The notes: generated from the sequence alone by a model not told the origin. Numbered from the stretch's first letter, positions 6,636 to 15,311 are shown. The stretch: DNA of 51,374 bases from Bradyrhizobium sp. CCH5-F6 (GCF_001556045.1 NZ_LSIC01000193.1:1-51374), one strand, 5' to 3'. Translations and numbers: made by a program.

Positions 6636-7535
6636 ATGGCCCGTACCGCTTCTTTGCCGGTCCTTAATGGGGAATCCGGCCTATCTCGCTACCTCGCCGA
6701 GATCCGCAAGTTTCCGATGCTGGAACCCCAGCAGGAATACATGCTCGCCAAGCGTTGGCGCGAGCATGACGATCGCGACGCGGCACATCAACTCGTCACC
6801 AGCCACCTCCGTCTCGTGGCCAAGATCGCCATGGGCTATCGCGGCTACGGCCTGCCGATATCCGAGGTCGTCTCGGAAGGCAATGTCGGCCTGATGCAGG
6901 CGGTGAAGCGTTTCGAACCCGAGAAGGGGTTCCGTCTCGCCACCTACGCCATGTGGTGGATCAAGGCGTCGATTCAAGAGTACATCCTGCGTTCCTGGTC
7001 GCTCGTGAAGATGGGCACCACCGCGAACCAGAAGAAGCTGTTCTTCAACCTGCGCAAGGCGAAGAGCAAGATCAACGCGCTGGACGAAGGCGATCTCCGC
7101 CCCGACCAGGTCGCGACCATTGCCAAGCGCCTCGGCGTGACGGTTCAGGACGTGATCGACATGAACCGCCGCCTCGGCGGTGACGCCTCGCTCAACGCTC
7201 CGATCCGCGACGACGGCGAAGCCGGCGAATGGCAGGACTGGCTGGTCGACAACACGCCCAACCAGGAAGCCATGATGGCGGAGCACGAGGAATACGATCA
7301 CCGCCGTGATGCGCTGAATGGCGCCATGGGCGTGCTCAACCCGCGCGAACGCCGCATCTTCGAGGCCCGCCGCCTCGCCGATGAGCCGATGACGCTGGAA
7401 GACCTTGCCGCCGAGTTCGGCGTGTCGCGCGAGCGCGTCCGCCAGATCGAGGTCCGCGCCTTCGAGAAGGTGCAGTCCGCGGTCAAGGGCACGATCGCAA
7501 GGCAGGAACAGGCCGCGCTGGAAGCCGCGCATTAA
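6636..7535 (+). CDS. rpoH: RNA polymerase heat-shock sigma factor RpoH (sigma-32)
   Basis: A 299-residue sigma factor. Region 2 includes GYGLPISEVVSEGNVGLMQA and ATYAMWWIKASIQEYILRSW, the RpoH box is QKKLFFNLR (132-140), and region 4 ends in the HTH TLEDLAAEFGVSRERVRQIE. It directs transcription of heat-shock genes. The start is set by TGGAGGG 7-10 bases before the ATG. The 219-base leader holds several GC hairpins but I see no ROSE-type thermometer pairing to the ribosome-binding site, so this is probably not the ROSE-controlled paralogue known in Bradyrhizobium. A strong terminator follows. Confidence 0.96.
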   Translation: MARTASLPVLNGESGLSRYLAEIRKFPMLEPQQEYMLAKRWREHDDRDAAHQLVTSHLRLVAKIAMGYRGYGLPISEVVSEGNVGLMQAVKRFEPEKGFRLATYAMWWIKASIQEYILRSWSLVKMGTTANQKKLFFNLRKAKSKINALDEGDLRPDQVATIAKRLGVTVQDVIDMNRRLGGDASLNAPIRDDGEAGEWQDWLVDNTPNQEAMMAEHEEYDHRRDALNGAMGVLNPRERRIFEARRLADEPMTLEDLAAEFGVSRERVRQIEVRAFEKVQSAVKGTIARQEQAALEAAH

Positions 7536-7580
7536 GCGGGGCCGGTTCGGCGCAAGAGATTGGCGGATCGATCGAGACGA

Positions 7581-7608
7581 AAAGCCGGCGGCAACGCCGG
7601 CTTTTTTC
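7581..7608 (+). terminator. Intrinsic terminator of rpoH
   Basis: A 10-bp stem, AAAGCCGGCG (7581-7590) with CGCCGGCTTT (7595-7604), closes on a GCAA loop and runs into TTTTTT. Confidence 0.9.
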
Positions 7609-7690
7609 TTGCTTGCTTGACGCCCGCTCGAGGGATGAGCCTCAAAGCGCAACGCCAGGCTTCGGCGTCATGCATCGGAATGACGCCGTC

Positions 7691-8317
7691 TCACTCCCCC
7701 CAAACCCGTGCCAGCGTCGCGAGCCAGCAGCCTTCGCAATAGCGGGCGTCCTTGTAGTCGATCCAGTTGTGCGCGTAGACGCGATCGAGCGGGATGTCGT
7801 AGCGGGCGCGCAGCACCTTCACGAGGATCTTCCACGCCGCGACCTGCGCTTCGGTCGGACCCGTCGCGACGTCGGGAAAGTTGCCGGCGAACTCGACGCC
7901 GATCGAGTTGTCGCGCACGACCTGGCGGTAGGTCGACCTGTTGTCGATGTACTTGTTGTCGTTGCGGTTGGCGCCGTCGCCATGGGTCGGCACCAGGTTC
8001 TCGTCCACCGCCCAATAGACCGTGCCGTCGGTCTCGACCCAGACCGTGACGCCGCGCCGTGTCGGGTTCTTCGCCTGCGCTTGCGCGCCGCCGCGCGCCG
8101 AGCCCGCAGGTCCCTCGGTCTGGTGCACGATGATGTTGCGCCAGGGTCTTGCGTTGCGGACGTCGCCCCATGGCGCCAGCCAGACGATCTTCAGGCCGGG
8201 AATGTCGGGCGTGCCGGAGGCACGCGCGAGCCTTGCGAGCTCGGCATCCGTGGCGGCGGCGGGGGCGATCAGAAGGAGAGCGGCCAAAACGGCCGCGGGA
8301 AGGCGAAACATCATCAT
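7691..8317 (-). CDS. Secreted N-acetylmuramoyl-L-alanine amidase (PGRP/Amidase_2)
   Basis: A 208-residue protein with a signal peptide (FRLPAAVLAALLLIAPAAA) and one amidase_2/PGRP domain. Probable zinc ligands are the His in IIVHQTEG and the His in VYAHNWIDYKDAR. It should cleave the amide bond between muramic acid and the stem peptide in the periplasm, in wall recycling or remodelling. Three ATGs in a row (8317, 8314, 8311) compete for the start; the first is given. An in-frame TTG further upstream would break the signal peptide and was rejected. Confidence 0.82.
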   Translation of the reverse strand: MMMFRLPAAVLAALLLIAPAAATDAELARLARASGTPDIPGLKIVWLAPWGDVRNARPWRNIIVHQTEGPAGSARGGAQAQAKNPTRRGVTVWVETDGTVYWAVDENLVPTHGDGANRNDNKYIDNRSTYRQVVRDNSIGVEFAGNFPDVATGPTEAQVAAWKILVKVLRARYDIPLDRVYAHNWIDYKDARYCEGCWLATLARVWGE

Positions 8318-8451
8318 GCGAGGTCCAATGCGACCCAAGCCTACAGCATGATCCGGCAAAGTGTGCAGCGGCTTTCCGAAGAGGTCATGCTCAAACAACA
8401 ACCTGAAGCGCGACCACGATTCATCCTGATCGCGTCGCGATTTGCCAGGCT

Positions 8452-9660
8452 TTACGCGAATTTCCTCAGCGCCTCGACCTGGTCTGGCGAAAGCGGCGGG
8501 GCGGGATCATAGACCGCGAAATCGTTCTTGCCGTTCTTCTTGGCGGCATAGAGGGCGTGGTCGGCATGGGCCATCAGACGGTCCGGGAATTGCCCGATGC
8601 CGCGATCCCACTGCGCGACCCCGATCGAGATCGCGATCGGAATGTCGCTGCCGCCACAGCTGGAGGCATCCTGACGGCAGACCTCGAGCACGCGGCGGGC
8701 GATCGCGGCGGCCTCGCGCAGGGAGGAGGACGGCAGCACGATGCAGAACTCGTCGCCGCCGGTCCGGGCGAGCATGTCGCCGGGCCGGAGGCGCGTCTGC
8801 GCCATCAGGCTGAAGTGTTTCAGGCAGGCGTCGCCCGCGGCATGGCCATGGGTGTCGTTGATGGCCTTGAAGCCGTCGATATCGATCAGCAGCAGCGAGA
8901 ACGGCGCGCCGCTTCGCTCCGAGCGGGCGCATTCCTCGGTCAGGCGCTGCAGCAGATGCCGCCGGTTGGCAACGCCGGTGAGATCGTCGAGCAGCGCAAG
9001 ATCCGCAACCTCGTTGCGAAGCCGCTCGATCGCCATCAGCAGACAGGCGAAATTCCAGCCCATGGCCAGGAACACCAGGAGCAGGATCATCACGGCCTGC
9101 AAACCGTTGAAGTTGATCTCGGTGATGGCGCCGCCATAGCCCAGCAGCGCCGCACTGGAGCGGATCACATGAACGGACAGGAGCAGAAATCCAACGATCG
9201 CGGCGAGGCGAGCGCCGGGGTTTTCCCGGCCATTCTGCTGACGGAGGAGCAGAGGCAGCGTGAGCACGATCGGCGTCGATTGTGCCAGCGAGTAGATCAC
9301 GACCCGCATCGGCATGTTGTCGACGACCACCAGGAAGAACGCGAGACCGGCGCTACAGAGCAGCGAATGGGCAATCGCCGCCGGCCAGGACACCGGCCGG
9401 TGATAGAAGCGGATCACGCCCATGCAGGCGAGCCACGACGAAAAGATCATCAGGCCGCCGCCGCCGATCAGCGGAAAGCGCGGATCCATCACGTCGCGCA
9501 GCATTGAGATGCCCGCGCCTGCTGCAGCCAACACCGCCGCGGCCGTCCAGTACCGCGCCGCCTCGAATTTGGGATAGGCGCGCGCCACATAGGCCCAGAT
9601 CAGGCCCAGCGCCAGGAAGTTGATGACGATGACGATCCAGAGTGTCGGCACGCTCAGCAT
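8452..9660 (-). CDS. Membrane-bound diguanylate cyclase (GGDEF)
   Basis: A 402-residue protein. The first ~215 residues form about six or seven transmembrane helices of unassigned sensory type. A linker leads to a GGDEF domain beginning DDLTGVANRR, with intact GGDEF at about 302-306 and an RPGD inhibitory site five residues before it. It therefore should make cyclic di-GMP and be feedback-inhibited. There is no EAL domain. Nothing nearby indicates the signal it senses. Gene calls around it run in both directions, so it is probably monocistronic. Confidence 0.93.
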   Translation of the reverse strand: MLSVPTLWIVIVINFLALGLIWAYVARAYPKFEAARYWTAAAVLAAAGAGISMLRDVMDPRFPLIGGGGLMIFSSWLACMGVIRFYHRPVSWPAAIAHSLLCSAGLAFFLVVVDNMPMRVVIYSLAQSTPIVLTLPLLLRQQNGRENPGARLAAIVGFLLLSVHVIRSSAALLGYGGAITEINFNGLQAVMILLLVFLAMGWNFACLLMAIERLRNEVADLALLDDLTGVANRRHLLQRLTEECARSERSGAPFSLLLIDIDGFKAINDTHGHAAGDACLKHFSLMAQTRLRPGDMLARTGGDEFCIVLPSSSLREAAAIARRVLEVCRQDASSCGGSDIPIAISIGVAQWDRGIGQFPDRLMAHADHALYAAKKNGKNDFAVYDPAPPLSPDQVEALRKFA

Positions 9661-10077
9661 GGCGACTGCGGGACGCGCATGCTCCCGCCCTCTTCGTTTG
9701 GCAACTGCCCGTACATACCCGCCCCCGTTTTCTTGCGGACGATCATGCGCGCGACGCGCTTAATGGAGTCTCACCGCAATCGCACAAACTCGGGCATTGG
9801 TTGGGGATTGATGAATCCCGCGAACGGATTCAGGCATCGTTAAGCAAGCCCTGCTGCGGAGGAGCGGGCCACGCTGCGGGAGCGCTGCGAGGCGGATTCG
9901 CGGACAAAAATCACCCGAAAATGCATCTGAGCTGTGGATAACGCGATGACGGAGATATGACAGCGCGGGGCAGCCGGCTCCGAATCTGCTGAGTTTGTCG
10001 TCGAGGATGTTGCGAGGCTGGCCCTCCGCCGAGCATCCCTCGTGTCGCGTTCCACCATTAACCCCTAAGAGGATACT
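9661..10077. other. Intergenic region before the lysine-rich peptide gene
   Basis: About 420 bases without a convincing gene. The last 100 bases form the leader of the lysine-rich peptide gene, with an AGAGGA ribosome-binding site near 10067. No clear -35/-10 pair stands out. Confidence 0.4.
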
Positions 10078-10149
10078 ATGGCTAAGAAAGCGAAGAAGGC
10101 GGTGAAGAAGAAGGCGAAGAAGGCCAAGAAGGCAGCGAAGAAGAAGTAG
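10078..10149 (+). CDS. 23-residue Lys/Ala-rich micropeptide, histone H1-like composition
   Basis: ATG at 10078 follows AGAGGA with good spacing and opens MAKKAKKAVKKKAKKAKKAA followed by KKK and a stop. Apart from Met and one Val the peptide is only Lys and Ala, like the C-terminal tails of bacterial H1-like proteins. The codons mix AAG with few AAA and GCG/GCC/GCA, so this is not simple triplet slippage. A hairpin and a strong terminator follow within 100 bases, making it a self-contained gene. A role in binding nucleic acid or polyanions is inferred from charge alone. It could instead be a leftover of a longer KA-rich protein. Confidence 0.6.
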   Translation: MAKKAKKAVKKKAKKAKKAAKKK

Positions 10150-10224
10150 CAGGCTTCTGTTTCTTTGCCCGGGTGGAGTCTCGCTCCGCCCGGGCGTCGG
10201 GCAGCATCGATCGGGTCGAAGATG

Positions 10225-10247
10225 GCGGGCGCAAGGCCCGCTTTTTT
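10225..10247 (+). terminator. Intrinsic terminator of the lysine-rich peptide gene
   Basis: GCGGGC (10225-10230) pairs with GCCCGC (10236-10241) around GCAAG and is followed by six T. A second, larger hairpin lies just before it (10167-10178 with 10184-10195), so the transcript end is highly structured. Confidence 0.85.
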
Positions 10248-10283
10248 ATTGGGTAAGTGTTCGAGGTGCCCGCGCTCCGACAG

Positions 10284-10312
10284 CGTCATGCCGGGCTTGT
10301 CCCGGCATGACG
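10284..10312. repeat. Short palindromic repeat (CGTCATGCCGGG family)
   Basis: Perfect 12-bp arms (10284-10295 and 10301-10312) around CTTGT. One of several dispersed palindromes in this window whose ends read GTCATnCCGGG. It can also act as a hairpin between the converging micropeptide and LysE genes. Confidence 0.7.
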
Positions 10313-10336
10313 ACCTTTCGAGCGGTGAAGGAAGGC

Positions 10337-10948
10337 CTATCTCTCCGAAAACGCGAGCTTGGCGCCGAGCGCGGCAAATCCTGCCGCGAAACTCCGCCGT
10401 AGCCAGGCCATGACGCGCGGACGGGAGATGACGCGCTCGCGCACCGAGGCGGCGCAGAGGCCGTAGACGACGAACACCGCGAGGGTCATGGCCATGAAGG
10501 CGCCGCTCAACTCCAGCATCCGCGCCAGCACATGGGCCTCGTCCGCCGCGATGAACTGCGGCAGGAAGGCGAGGAAGAAGATCGACAGCTTCGGATTGAG
10601 GATGTTGATCAAAAAGCCGGTGACGATGACACGGCCGCTCGACCGCTCCTTGATCTCACCGCCAACCGCGAGCGTCCCCGTCTCGCGCAGCGCTTGCCAG
10701 GACATGTAGAGCAGATAGGCGACGCCGCACCATTTCAGCACGGCGAAGGCGAGCGCGCTGGTGTGGAGCACGGCGGCAAGGCCGAGCATCGCCGCCACCA
10801 TGTGCGGCACGATGCCGAGCGTGCAGCCGAAGGCGGCCGCTACGCTGGCCCGCGAGCCGCGGGTCAGCGCCGCGGCCAGCGTGTACAGCACGCCGGTGCC
10901 CGGCGATGCGACGACGATGAGCGAGGTGAGCAGGAAGGACAGGGTCAT
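10337..10948 (-). CDS. LysE/RhtB family amino-acid exporter
   Basis: A 203-residue membrane protein with about six helices. The N-terminus has the family pattern (LIVVASPGTGVLYTLAAAL) and the mid-protein motif GFLINILNPKLSIFFLAFLPQ is diagnostic. Such carriers export amino acids or related compounds; the substrate cannot be told. A second LysE-type gene lies about 11 kb away in this window. Its start overlaps no other gene and the response-regulator gene follows upstream on the same strand after 54 bases. Confidence 0.88.
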   Translation of the reverse strand: MTLSFLLTSLIVVASPGTGVLYTLAAALTRGSRASVAAAFGCTLGIVPHMVAAMLGLAAVLHTSALAFAVLKWCGVAYLLYMSWQALRETGTLAVGGEIKERSSGRVIVTGFLINILNPKLSIFFLAFLPQFIAADEAHVLARMLELSGAFMAMTLAVFVVYGLCAASVRERVISRPRVMAWLRRSFAAGFAALGAKLAFSER

Positions 10949-11002
10949 GGGCGGACCCTATCATCGCGGCTCGCGGCGAGAAAGCCTGCCCGTGGGTAGC
11001 CG

Positions 11003-11377
11003 TCAGGACAGCTGGGCGATCTCGGCCTCGCGCAGCACGTCGAGCGGCGCCCAGGGCTTGGCCCAGAACTTGGCGCCGTCGGGCAAGGGCTGCTTCAAGG
11101 GACGGCCGGAGGTGACGACGACGTCGAGCTCCGGATTGCGGTGCTTGGCAATGTGCGCAAGCTCGACGCCGTTCATGCGGCCGGCAAGCTGGACGTCGGT
11201 CATCATCAGGCACAGCGCGCCTGCGTTTTTCTCGAGCACACGTTCGGCCGCTTCGGCGCTCTCGCACTGGATGACCTGATAACCGCTTTCTTCGAGCAGG
11301 AGGCTCAGCATCTCTCTCTGCATAGGGTCGTCTTCCACGATGAGTGCCGTTGCGGTGAATGGCGTCGATTGTCCCAT
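11003..11377 (-). CDS. Single-domain response regulator (receiver only)
   Basis: A 124-residue receiver domain with no output domain. The acidic pair is in LIVEDDPMQRE, the phospho-acceptor Asp is in MMTDVQL, the Thr position is in VVVTSGRP and the conserved Lys is in FWAKPW. It would be phosphorylated by a histidine kinase not encoded beside it and pass the signal by protein contact or phosphorelay. ATG at 11377 is preferred to one 30 bases upstream because a GGGAG lies 7-8 bases before it. Confidence 0.88.
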   Translation of the reverse strand: MGQSTPFTATALIVEDDPMQREMLSLLLEESGYQVIQCESAEAAERVLEKNAGALCLMMTDVQLAGRMNGVELAHIAKHRNPELDVVVTSGRPLKQPLPDGAKFWAKPWAPLDVLREAEIAQLS

Positions 11378-11508
11378 TGGCGGCTCCCAATGCCTGCATG
11401 TGTCCATTCAAGTAACGTACGTTAAGGAGCCAGGCCGGATACGGTTCGGTTCCATTCTGCAAAAATGTCAGCCATAGTTCCGGTATCGGGAGCTTGACCG
11501 GGGAATTC

Positions 11509-12345
11509 ATGACTGCGATTCGCGGCGCCGCCGCCATCACGGGAGCTGCGAGCGGCATCGGCCGGGCGCTGGCCATCGAGCTGGCGCAGCGCGGCTGCGA
11601 TCTCGCTCTGGCCGATCGCGACGAGGCGGGACTGAAGGCGCTCGCGGCCGAGATCGGAGGAGCGCGCAAGGTCAGCGTGCATCGCGTCGATGTCGGCGAG
11701 CCCGCCGACGTCGCGCAATTCGCGAGCGAGGCGATCGCTGCGCATCCTGCCCTCGGCATCGTCGTCAACAATGCCGGCGTGGCGCTCATGGGCTCGTTCG
11801 ATGAGATCGACCAGGCGCAGATGGATTGGCTGTTCGACATCAATTTCTGGGGCGTGGTGCACGGCACGCGCGCCTTCCTGCCGCATCTGAAGACGCTGGC
11901 AGAGGCGCACATCGTCAACCTCTCCTCGATCTTCGGCATCATCGCGCCGCCGGGACAATCGGCCTATGCGGCGGCGAAGTTCGCGGTGCGCGGCTTTTCC
12001 GAGAGCGTGCGGCACGAGCTGGCGATGGCAGCAAGCCCGGTGAAACTGTCGGTGGTCCATCCCGGCGGCGTCGCCACCGCGATCGCGCGCAACGCGCGCA
12101 CCGGGGTCGGCGTCACCGACAATGCCCGCCGCGCGCAATCGATCGATCGGTTCGAGAACGCGGCGAAAACCACGCCGAAGGACGCGGCGCTGCGCATCAT
12201 CAGGGGCATCGAGAAGAACGAGCCGCGCATCCTGATCGGCAACGACGCCCGCTTCATGGACCTGTTGCAGCGGTTCCGCCCGGGAACGTATTGGGCGCCA
12301 TTGCAAAGGAAGCTGGAGAAGATGGCGAAGGTGACGGGGAAGTAG
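11509..12345 (+). CDS. Short-chain dehydrogenase/reductase
   Basis: A 278-residue classical SDR. The cofactor motif is TGAASGIG at the N-terminus, NNAGVA follows strand 4, and the catalytic residues are Ser in VNLSSIFG and Tyr/Lys in SAYAAAKFAV. An Asp at the end of strand 2 (LADRDEAG) favours NAD(H), though the neighbouring Arg leaves NADP(H) possible. The substrate is unknown. ATG at 11509 is preferred to a TTG 15 bases upstream. Confidence 0.88.
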   Translation: MTAIRGAAAITGAASGIGRALAIELAQRGCDLALADRDEAGLKALAAEIGGARKVSVHRVDVGEPADVAQFASEAIAAHPALGIVVNNAGVALMGSFDEIDQAQMDWLFDINFWGVVHGTRAFLPHLKTLAEAHIVNLSSIFGIIAPPGQSAYAAAKFAVRGFSESVRHELAMAASPVKLSVVHPGGVATAIARNARTGVGVTDNARRAQSIDRFENAAKTTPKDAALRIIRGIEKNEPRILIGNDARFMDLLQRFRPGTYWAPLQRKLEKMAKVTGK

Positions 12346-12369
12346 TCAGCGTCGCAATGGCAACCCCGC

Positions 12370-12484
12370 TGTCATTCCCCGCGAAAGCGGGGAATCCAGC
12401 ACGCCGCAGCTTATCGAGTCAACAACAACCGTCTCGGCGTACTGGATCGCCCGGTCAAAGCCGGCGACACCGAGTATCTGGATC
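12370..12484. repeat. Palindromic intergenic repeat between SDR and MltB genes
   Basis: Begins with a perfect hairpin, ATTCCCCGC (12374-12382) and GCGGGGAAT (12387-12395), around GAAA. It continues through CTGGATCGCCCGGTC to TCTGGATCC, a dispersed intergenic repeat layout typical of rhizobial genomes. It separates two convergent genes. Confidence 0.55.
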
Positions 12485-12485
12485 C

Positions 12486-13292
12486 TCACTGCCCCGCCAG
12501 CCGGTCCGCGAAATACCCGATCGTCTTGCGGTAGATCACCGCCCTGTTCCACTCCCGCATGGCCTCGAAATTCGGCGTGCCTTCGCCATAGGGCTGGCCC
12601 ATCTTGAAGCCGCTGGTGTGCAAGAGGTTCGCGGTCGAGGCGAGCACGTCGGGGATGCTGCGGCGGAGGTCGACATGGCCGTCGCCGTCGAAATCGACGC
12701 CGTATTTGATGTAGGACGACGGCAGGAACTGGGTCTGGCCGATCTCGCCGGCATAGGCGCCGATGAGGTCGCGCAGCTGCAGGTCGCCGCGCTGCACGAT
12801 CTTGAGCGCCGCGAGCAGCTCGCCCTGGAACAGATCGGTGCGGCGGCAATCATGCGCGAGCGTCGCCAGCGTGCGGATCACCGGCATCTTGCCGGTGTCG
12901 CCCTTGCCGAAATCGCTCTCCAGCCCCCAGATCGCGACCAGGATATGGCGGGGCACGCCGAACTGCTGCTCGATCCGCGACAGCAGCGCGGCGTGACGCT
13001 GCAGCATCGCGCGCCCGCCATTGATGCGGCCGGGGCCGACACGGGTCGAGACGTACTGCTCGAAGCTCTTCTTGAAGGTGTAGCGCTGGCGCCGGTCGAA
13101 GGCGAGCACGTCGGCGTCCTGGGTCACGCCGCTGAGCGCCGCATTGGTCACGCTCGCCGAGACGCCGGCGGCCTGCGCCTCCTGCGCCATGCTGGCGACG
13201 AAGGCGTTGAAGTCGCCGCCGCAGCGTGCGGCCTGCGCCGTCCCGCCGGCCAGACAAACGACGAGCGCGGCGGCGAGAAGCGGTCTCAGCAT
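12486..13292 (-). CDS. MltB-type lytic murein transglycosylase
   Basis: A 268-residue exported enzyme: signal peptide (LRPLLAAALVVCLAGGTAQA) then an SLT_2 domain with catalytic Glu in AIWGLESDFG and the conserved block GAYAGEIGQTQFLPSSYI. DFDGDGHVDL is the EF-hand-like insert common in this family. It cleaves peptidoglycan glycan strands to 1,6-anhydro products in the periplasm. There is no Cys lipobox, so it is soluble or ionically held. The peptidoglycan-binding domain seen at the C-terminus of many relatives is absent. ATG at 13292 chosen for the GGGGGA upstream; a TTG 9 bases earlier is possible. Confidence 0.9.
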   Translation of the reverse strand: MLRPLLAAALVVCLAGGTAQAARCGGDFNAFVASMAQEAQAAGVSASVTNAALSGVTQDADVLAFDRRQRYTFKKSFEQYVSTRVGPGRINGGRAMLQRHAALLSRIEQQFGVPRHILVAIWGLESDFGKGDTGKMPVIRTLATLAHDCRRTDLFQGELLAALKIVQRGDLQLRDLIGAYAGEIGQTQFLPSSYIKYGVDFDGDGHVDLRRSIPDVLASTANLLHTSGFKMGQPYGEGTPNFEAMREWNRAVIYRKTIGYFADRLAGQ

Positions 13293-13438
13293 GTGGAGCA
13301 ATCCCCCAGAAAAATCCTTGCGCGAAGCAGCATGCGATCATGCCCGGGAACGGTGCGAGCGTCAAAGCGGCAGGCTTGATCCGCATCAAACTGTCTCACG
13401 CCGTGCTTTCTAGATTGAGGCCAACAGGAGAACCGCAC

Positions 13439-13966
13439 ATGACCGGAATTACCTTGACGGCCGAGCAGATCCGCAATGCCCCCGCCCCGGTGCGGCAATG
13501 GATCGAGCAGGAGGTGATCGCCACACTCGGGCTTGCGCCGCGGACACCGGAGGCCGCGCCGGCGCACGCGGCTCATCTCGTCGCCTGCAGCGTGGAGGAC
13601 ATGGCCGGCGTGCTCGAGCACATCCGCGGCGTGCTTCCCGCGGTGAACGTTCTGTTCGAGCTCGGCCGCCCCGGCATCGGCTTCGGCCGTCCACCGGTGA
13701 TGACGTTCCGCCTGATGGACATCCTGCATCACGCGCGCCTGCAGGACGTCGGCCAGGTCATGACGTGCCTAGAGATGATCAACAAGGCGTTGACCGAGGT
13801 GAAGACGGACCCGTCGGTGCGGTTCTGCGGTTTCGACAATGAGGGCCACTGCCTGATCGCGCCGCAGACGCAAGAAAGCATCGCGACGCTGTGGCAGACC
13901 TTGATGGAACGCCAGCACGCGGCGCAGGAGCGCGCCGCCGCCGACCGGGTGGCGCCGGCGGCGTGA
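13439..13966 (+). CDS. Conserved hypothetical protein
   Basis: A 175-residue soluble protein I cannot assign to a family. ATG at 13439 is preceded by AGGAG with good spacing. The central part (VVxxEDMAGVLEHI-like helix, then VNVLFELGRPGIGFGRPPVM) is predicted mixed helix and loop; the end is Ala- and Gln-rich. No signal peptide or membrane helix. Codon use matches the neighbours, so it looks native rather than acquired. It stands alone between the MltB gene (divergent) and a small membrane protein gene. Confidence 0.7.
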   Translation: MTGITLTAEQIRNAPAPVRQWIEQEVIATLGLAPRTPEAAPAHAAHLVACSVEDMAGVLEHIRGVLPAVNVLFELGRPGIGFGRPPVMTFRLMDILHHARLQDVGQVMTCLEMINKALTEVKTDPSVRFCGFDNEGHCLIAPQTQESIATLWQTLMERQHAAQERAAADRVAPAA

Positions 13967-13995
13967 GGCGGATGGCATCGCCAGGACCACTGCTC

Positions 13996-14035
13996 GTCAT
14001 TCCGGGCTCGCGACTTCGTCGCGCCGTGGAATGAC
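13996..14035. repeat. Short palindromic repeat (GTCATTCC type)
   Basis: GTCATTCCGGGCTCGCGAC then a near-complementary GTCGCGCCGTGGAATGAC: a short member of the dispersed GTCATTCCGG palindrome family, lying 30 bases after a gene. Confidence 0.6.
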
Positions 14036-14101
14036 GAGGGAGAGCGTTGGCGCTAGAATACCGATGCCTGAGCAACCGTCAGTCACTGCATCAAAGCCAG
14101 C

Positions 14102-14461
14102 ATGAAGCAATCAGCGATGCCCGACCACCAGCCGCCTGCTCGACCCATCCGCTCCCTCCTGCGCATCCCGCTGTTCCGCCTGCTCGCCATCAATCTCGCG
14201 ATCGGCGCCTGTGCCGCCGCGCTGCTGGTCGGCGGTCTGCTCTGGCTCAATCCCGGGCATCTGCGCGAGCTGATCTTCGCCGACCGCGCGCCCGGCGTTG
14301 CACTCTTCCTGCTGCTCGCCTCCTTCCTCATCACCTTCGGCTCGGCGGCAATGGGCAGCGCGATCATGGCGCAGGGGCGCAAGGAGGAGAGCAGCAAGGG
14401 CGGCGGACACGGATCTCGTCTCGCCGTCCAGGAAGCGGCGCGGCGCGCGCGCACGCATTGA
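14102..14461 (+). CDS. Small two-TM membrane protein, unknown function
   Basis: A 119-residue protein with two hydrophobic helices (about 24-48, LFRLLAINLAIGACAAALLV, and 64-86, PGVALFLLLASFLITFGSAA), and basic, Gly/Ser-rich ends. The segment between helices (GLLWLNPGHLRELIFADRAP) is the most family-like part. I recognise it as a type of small inner-membrane protein seen in Bradyrhizobium but know no function. Start at the ATG at 14102; the upstream context has no strong ribosome-binding site. Confidence 0.6.
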   Translation: MKQSAMPDHQPPARPIRSLLRIPLFRLLAINLAIGACAAALLVGGLLWLNPGHLRELIFADRAPGVALFLLLASFLITFGSAAMGSAIMAQGRKEESSKGGGHGSRLAVQEAARRARTH

Positions 14462-14777
14462 GAAGCGCGTCGCGACGATGGAACTCGCTTGCACAGCGCG
14501 GATCGTATCTGCACGCAAGCGGGAAGACGTGCAGGCTGACGCGCTTTATTGCAGAGTGGCTCGCTCTCGCTGCATTGCAAGCGCACGACAGATGAACAAT
14601 GTGGTTCGGCAGCCGAAACGATTGCTTCATGCTGCATCACACGTCGCGACCGACGCATATCGAATGCGTTCGCTGCGACATCAACGCCACCACGATTTAC
14701 CTTGCCATCGCTGGGCGCCTTCTATAGCATTCTATTTTAGGTTGTCGTCCTGCCAGCCCCGGGCGACGCTGGAGAGA
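14462..14777. other. Intergenic region, possible short RNA at its right end
   Basis: No supported gene. The last ~45 bases before the hairpin at 14778 could be part of a small transcript: TTGCCA and TATAGC occur near 14702-14728 but with only 15 bases between them, so the promoter is doubtful. Confidence 0.3.
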
Positions 14778-14805
14778 TAAACGGCGGGCTTCGGCCCGCC
14801 GTTTA
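14778..14805. terminator. Perfect 12-bp hairpin with UUCG loop
   Basis: TAAACGGCGGGC (14778-14789) pairs perfectly with GCCCGCCGTTTA (14794-14805) around TTCG. The U-tract is short (GTTTATT), and A/T ends make it usable in both directions. A near-identical stem core (AACGGCGGG) recurs in the rpoD terminator. Confidence 0.65.
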
Positions 14806-14973
14806 TTGAGACGAGGTCTGCTCCAACGGCCCCAGCGGAGCGCAACAGGCCTCAGCCCCCGCAACAGAATTCCTCCCACAGCCGCGTCAAGCCCTGCCGC
14901 CTTCGGTCACGGCAGAGGCAGATCTGCGCCAAACTCATTTGACTGCGGCGCCGTGATCGAGGACAAGCCGCCC

Positions 14974-15210
14974 ATGGCCAAGAAACCCGGAACCAACCCC
15001 AAAGGCGAATTCGCCTTCTTCAACGTCGTCTATGAAGACGATTCCCAACGCTCCAACCGCCGCGTGCCCGCCGAGCTGCTCGGCGGCCTCGACGGCGACG
15101 AACCCGCGCGCGGCTTCATCATGGAGCAGGACCGCGAGATCGCCGAAAAGAGCGGCCGCCCGGCGCTGGAAATCAAGCGGCTCGAGCGGGTCGGGGCGAA
15201 GAAGAAGTAG
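14974..15210 (+). CDS. Small conserved hypothetical protein (78 aa)
   Basis: A 78-residue soluble protein starting MAKKPGTNPKGEFAFFNVVY, charged throughout and ending in GAKKK. ATG at 14974 chosen because upstream in-frame codons are low-quality; the ribosome-binding site is weak. I know of similar short proteins in Bradyrhizobium but no function. It lies between two hairpins, so it is its own unit. Confidence 0.6.
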   Translation: MAKKPGTNPKGEFAFFNVVYEDDSQRSNRRVPAELLGGLDGDEPARGFIMEQDREIAEKSGRPALEIKRLERVGAKKK

Positions 15211-15226
15211 GATATCAGCTTCTTCA

Positions 15227-15305
15227 GTCATTGCGAGCGCAGCGATGCAATCCAGAAATCCCTCTGCGAAAAGACTCTGGATTGCTTCGCTGCGCTCGCA
15301 ATGAC
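15227..15305. repeat. Palindromic repeat, GTCATTGCGAGCG family (copy 1)
   Basis: A 79-base inverted repeat: GTCATTGCGAGCGCAGCG...GCAATCCAGA on the left and TCTGGATTGC...CGCTGCGCTCGCAATGAC on the right. A second copy lies at 39820-39896. It sits between two convergent genes. Confidence 0.85.
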
Positions 15306-15311
15306 GAACAA

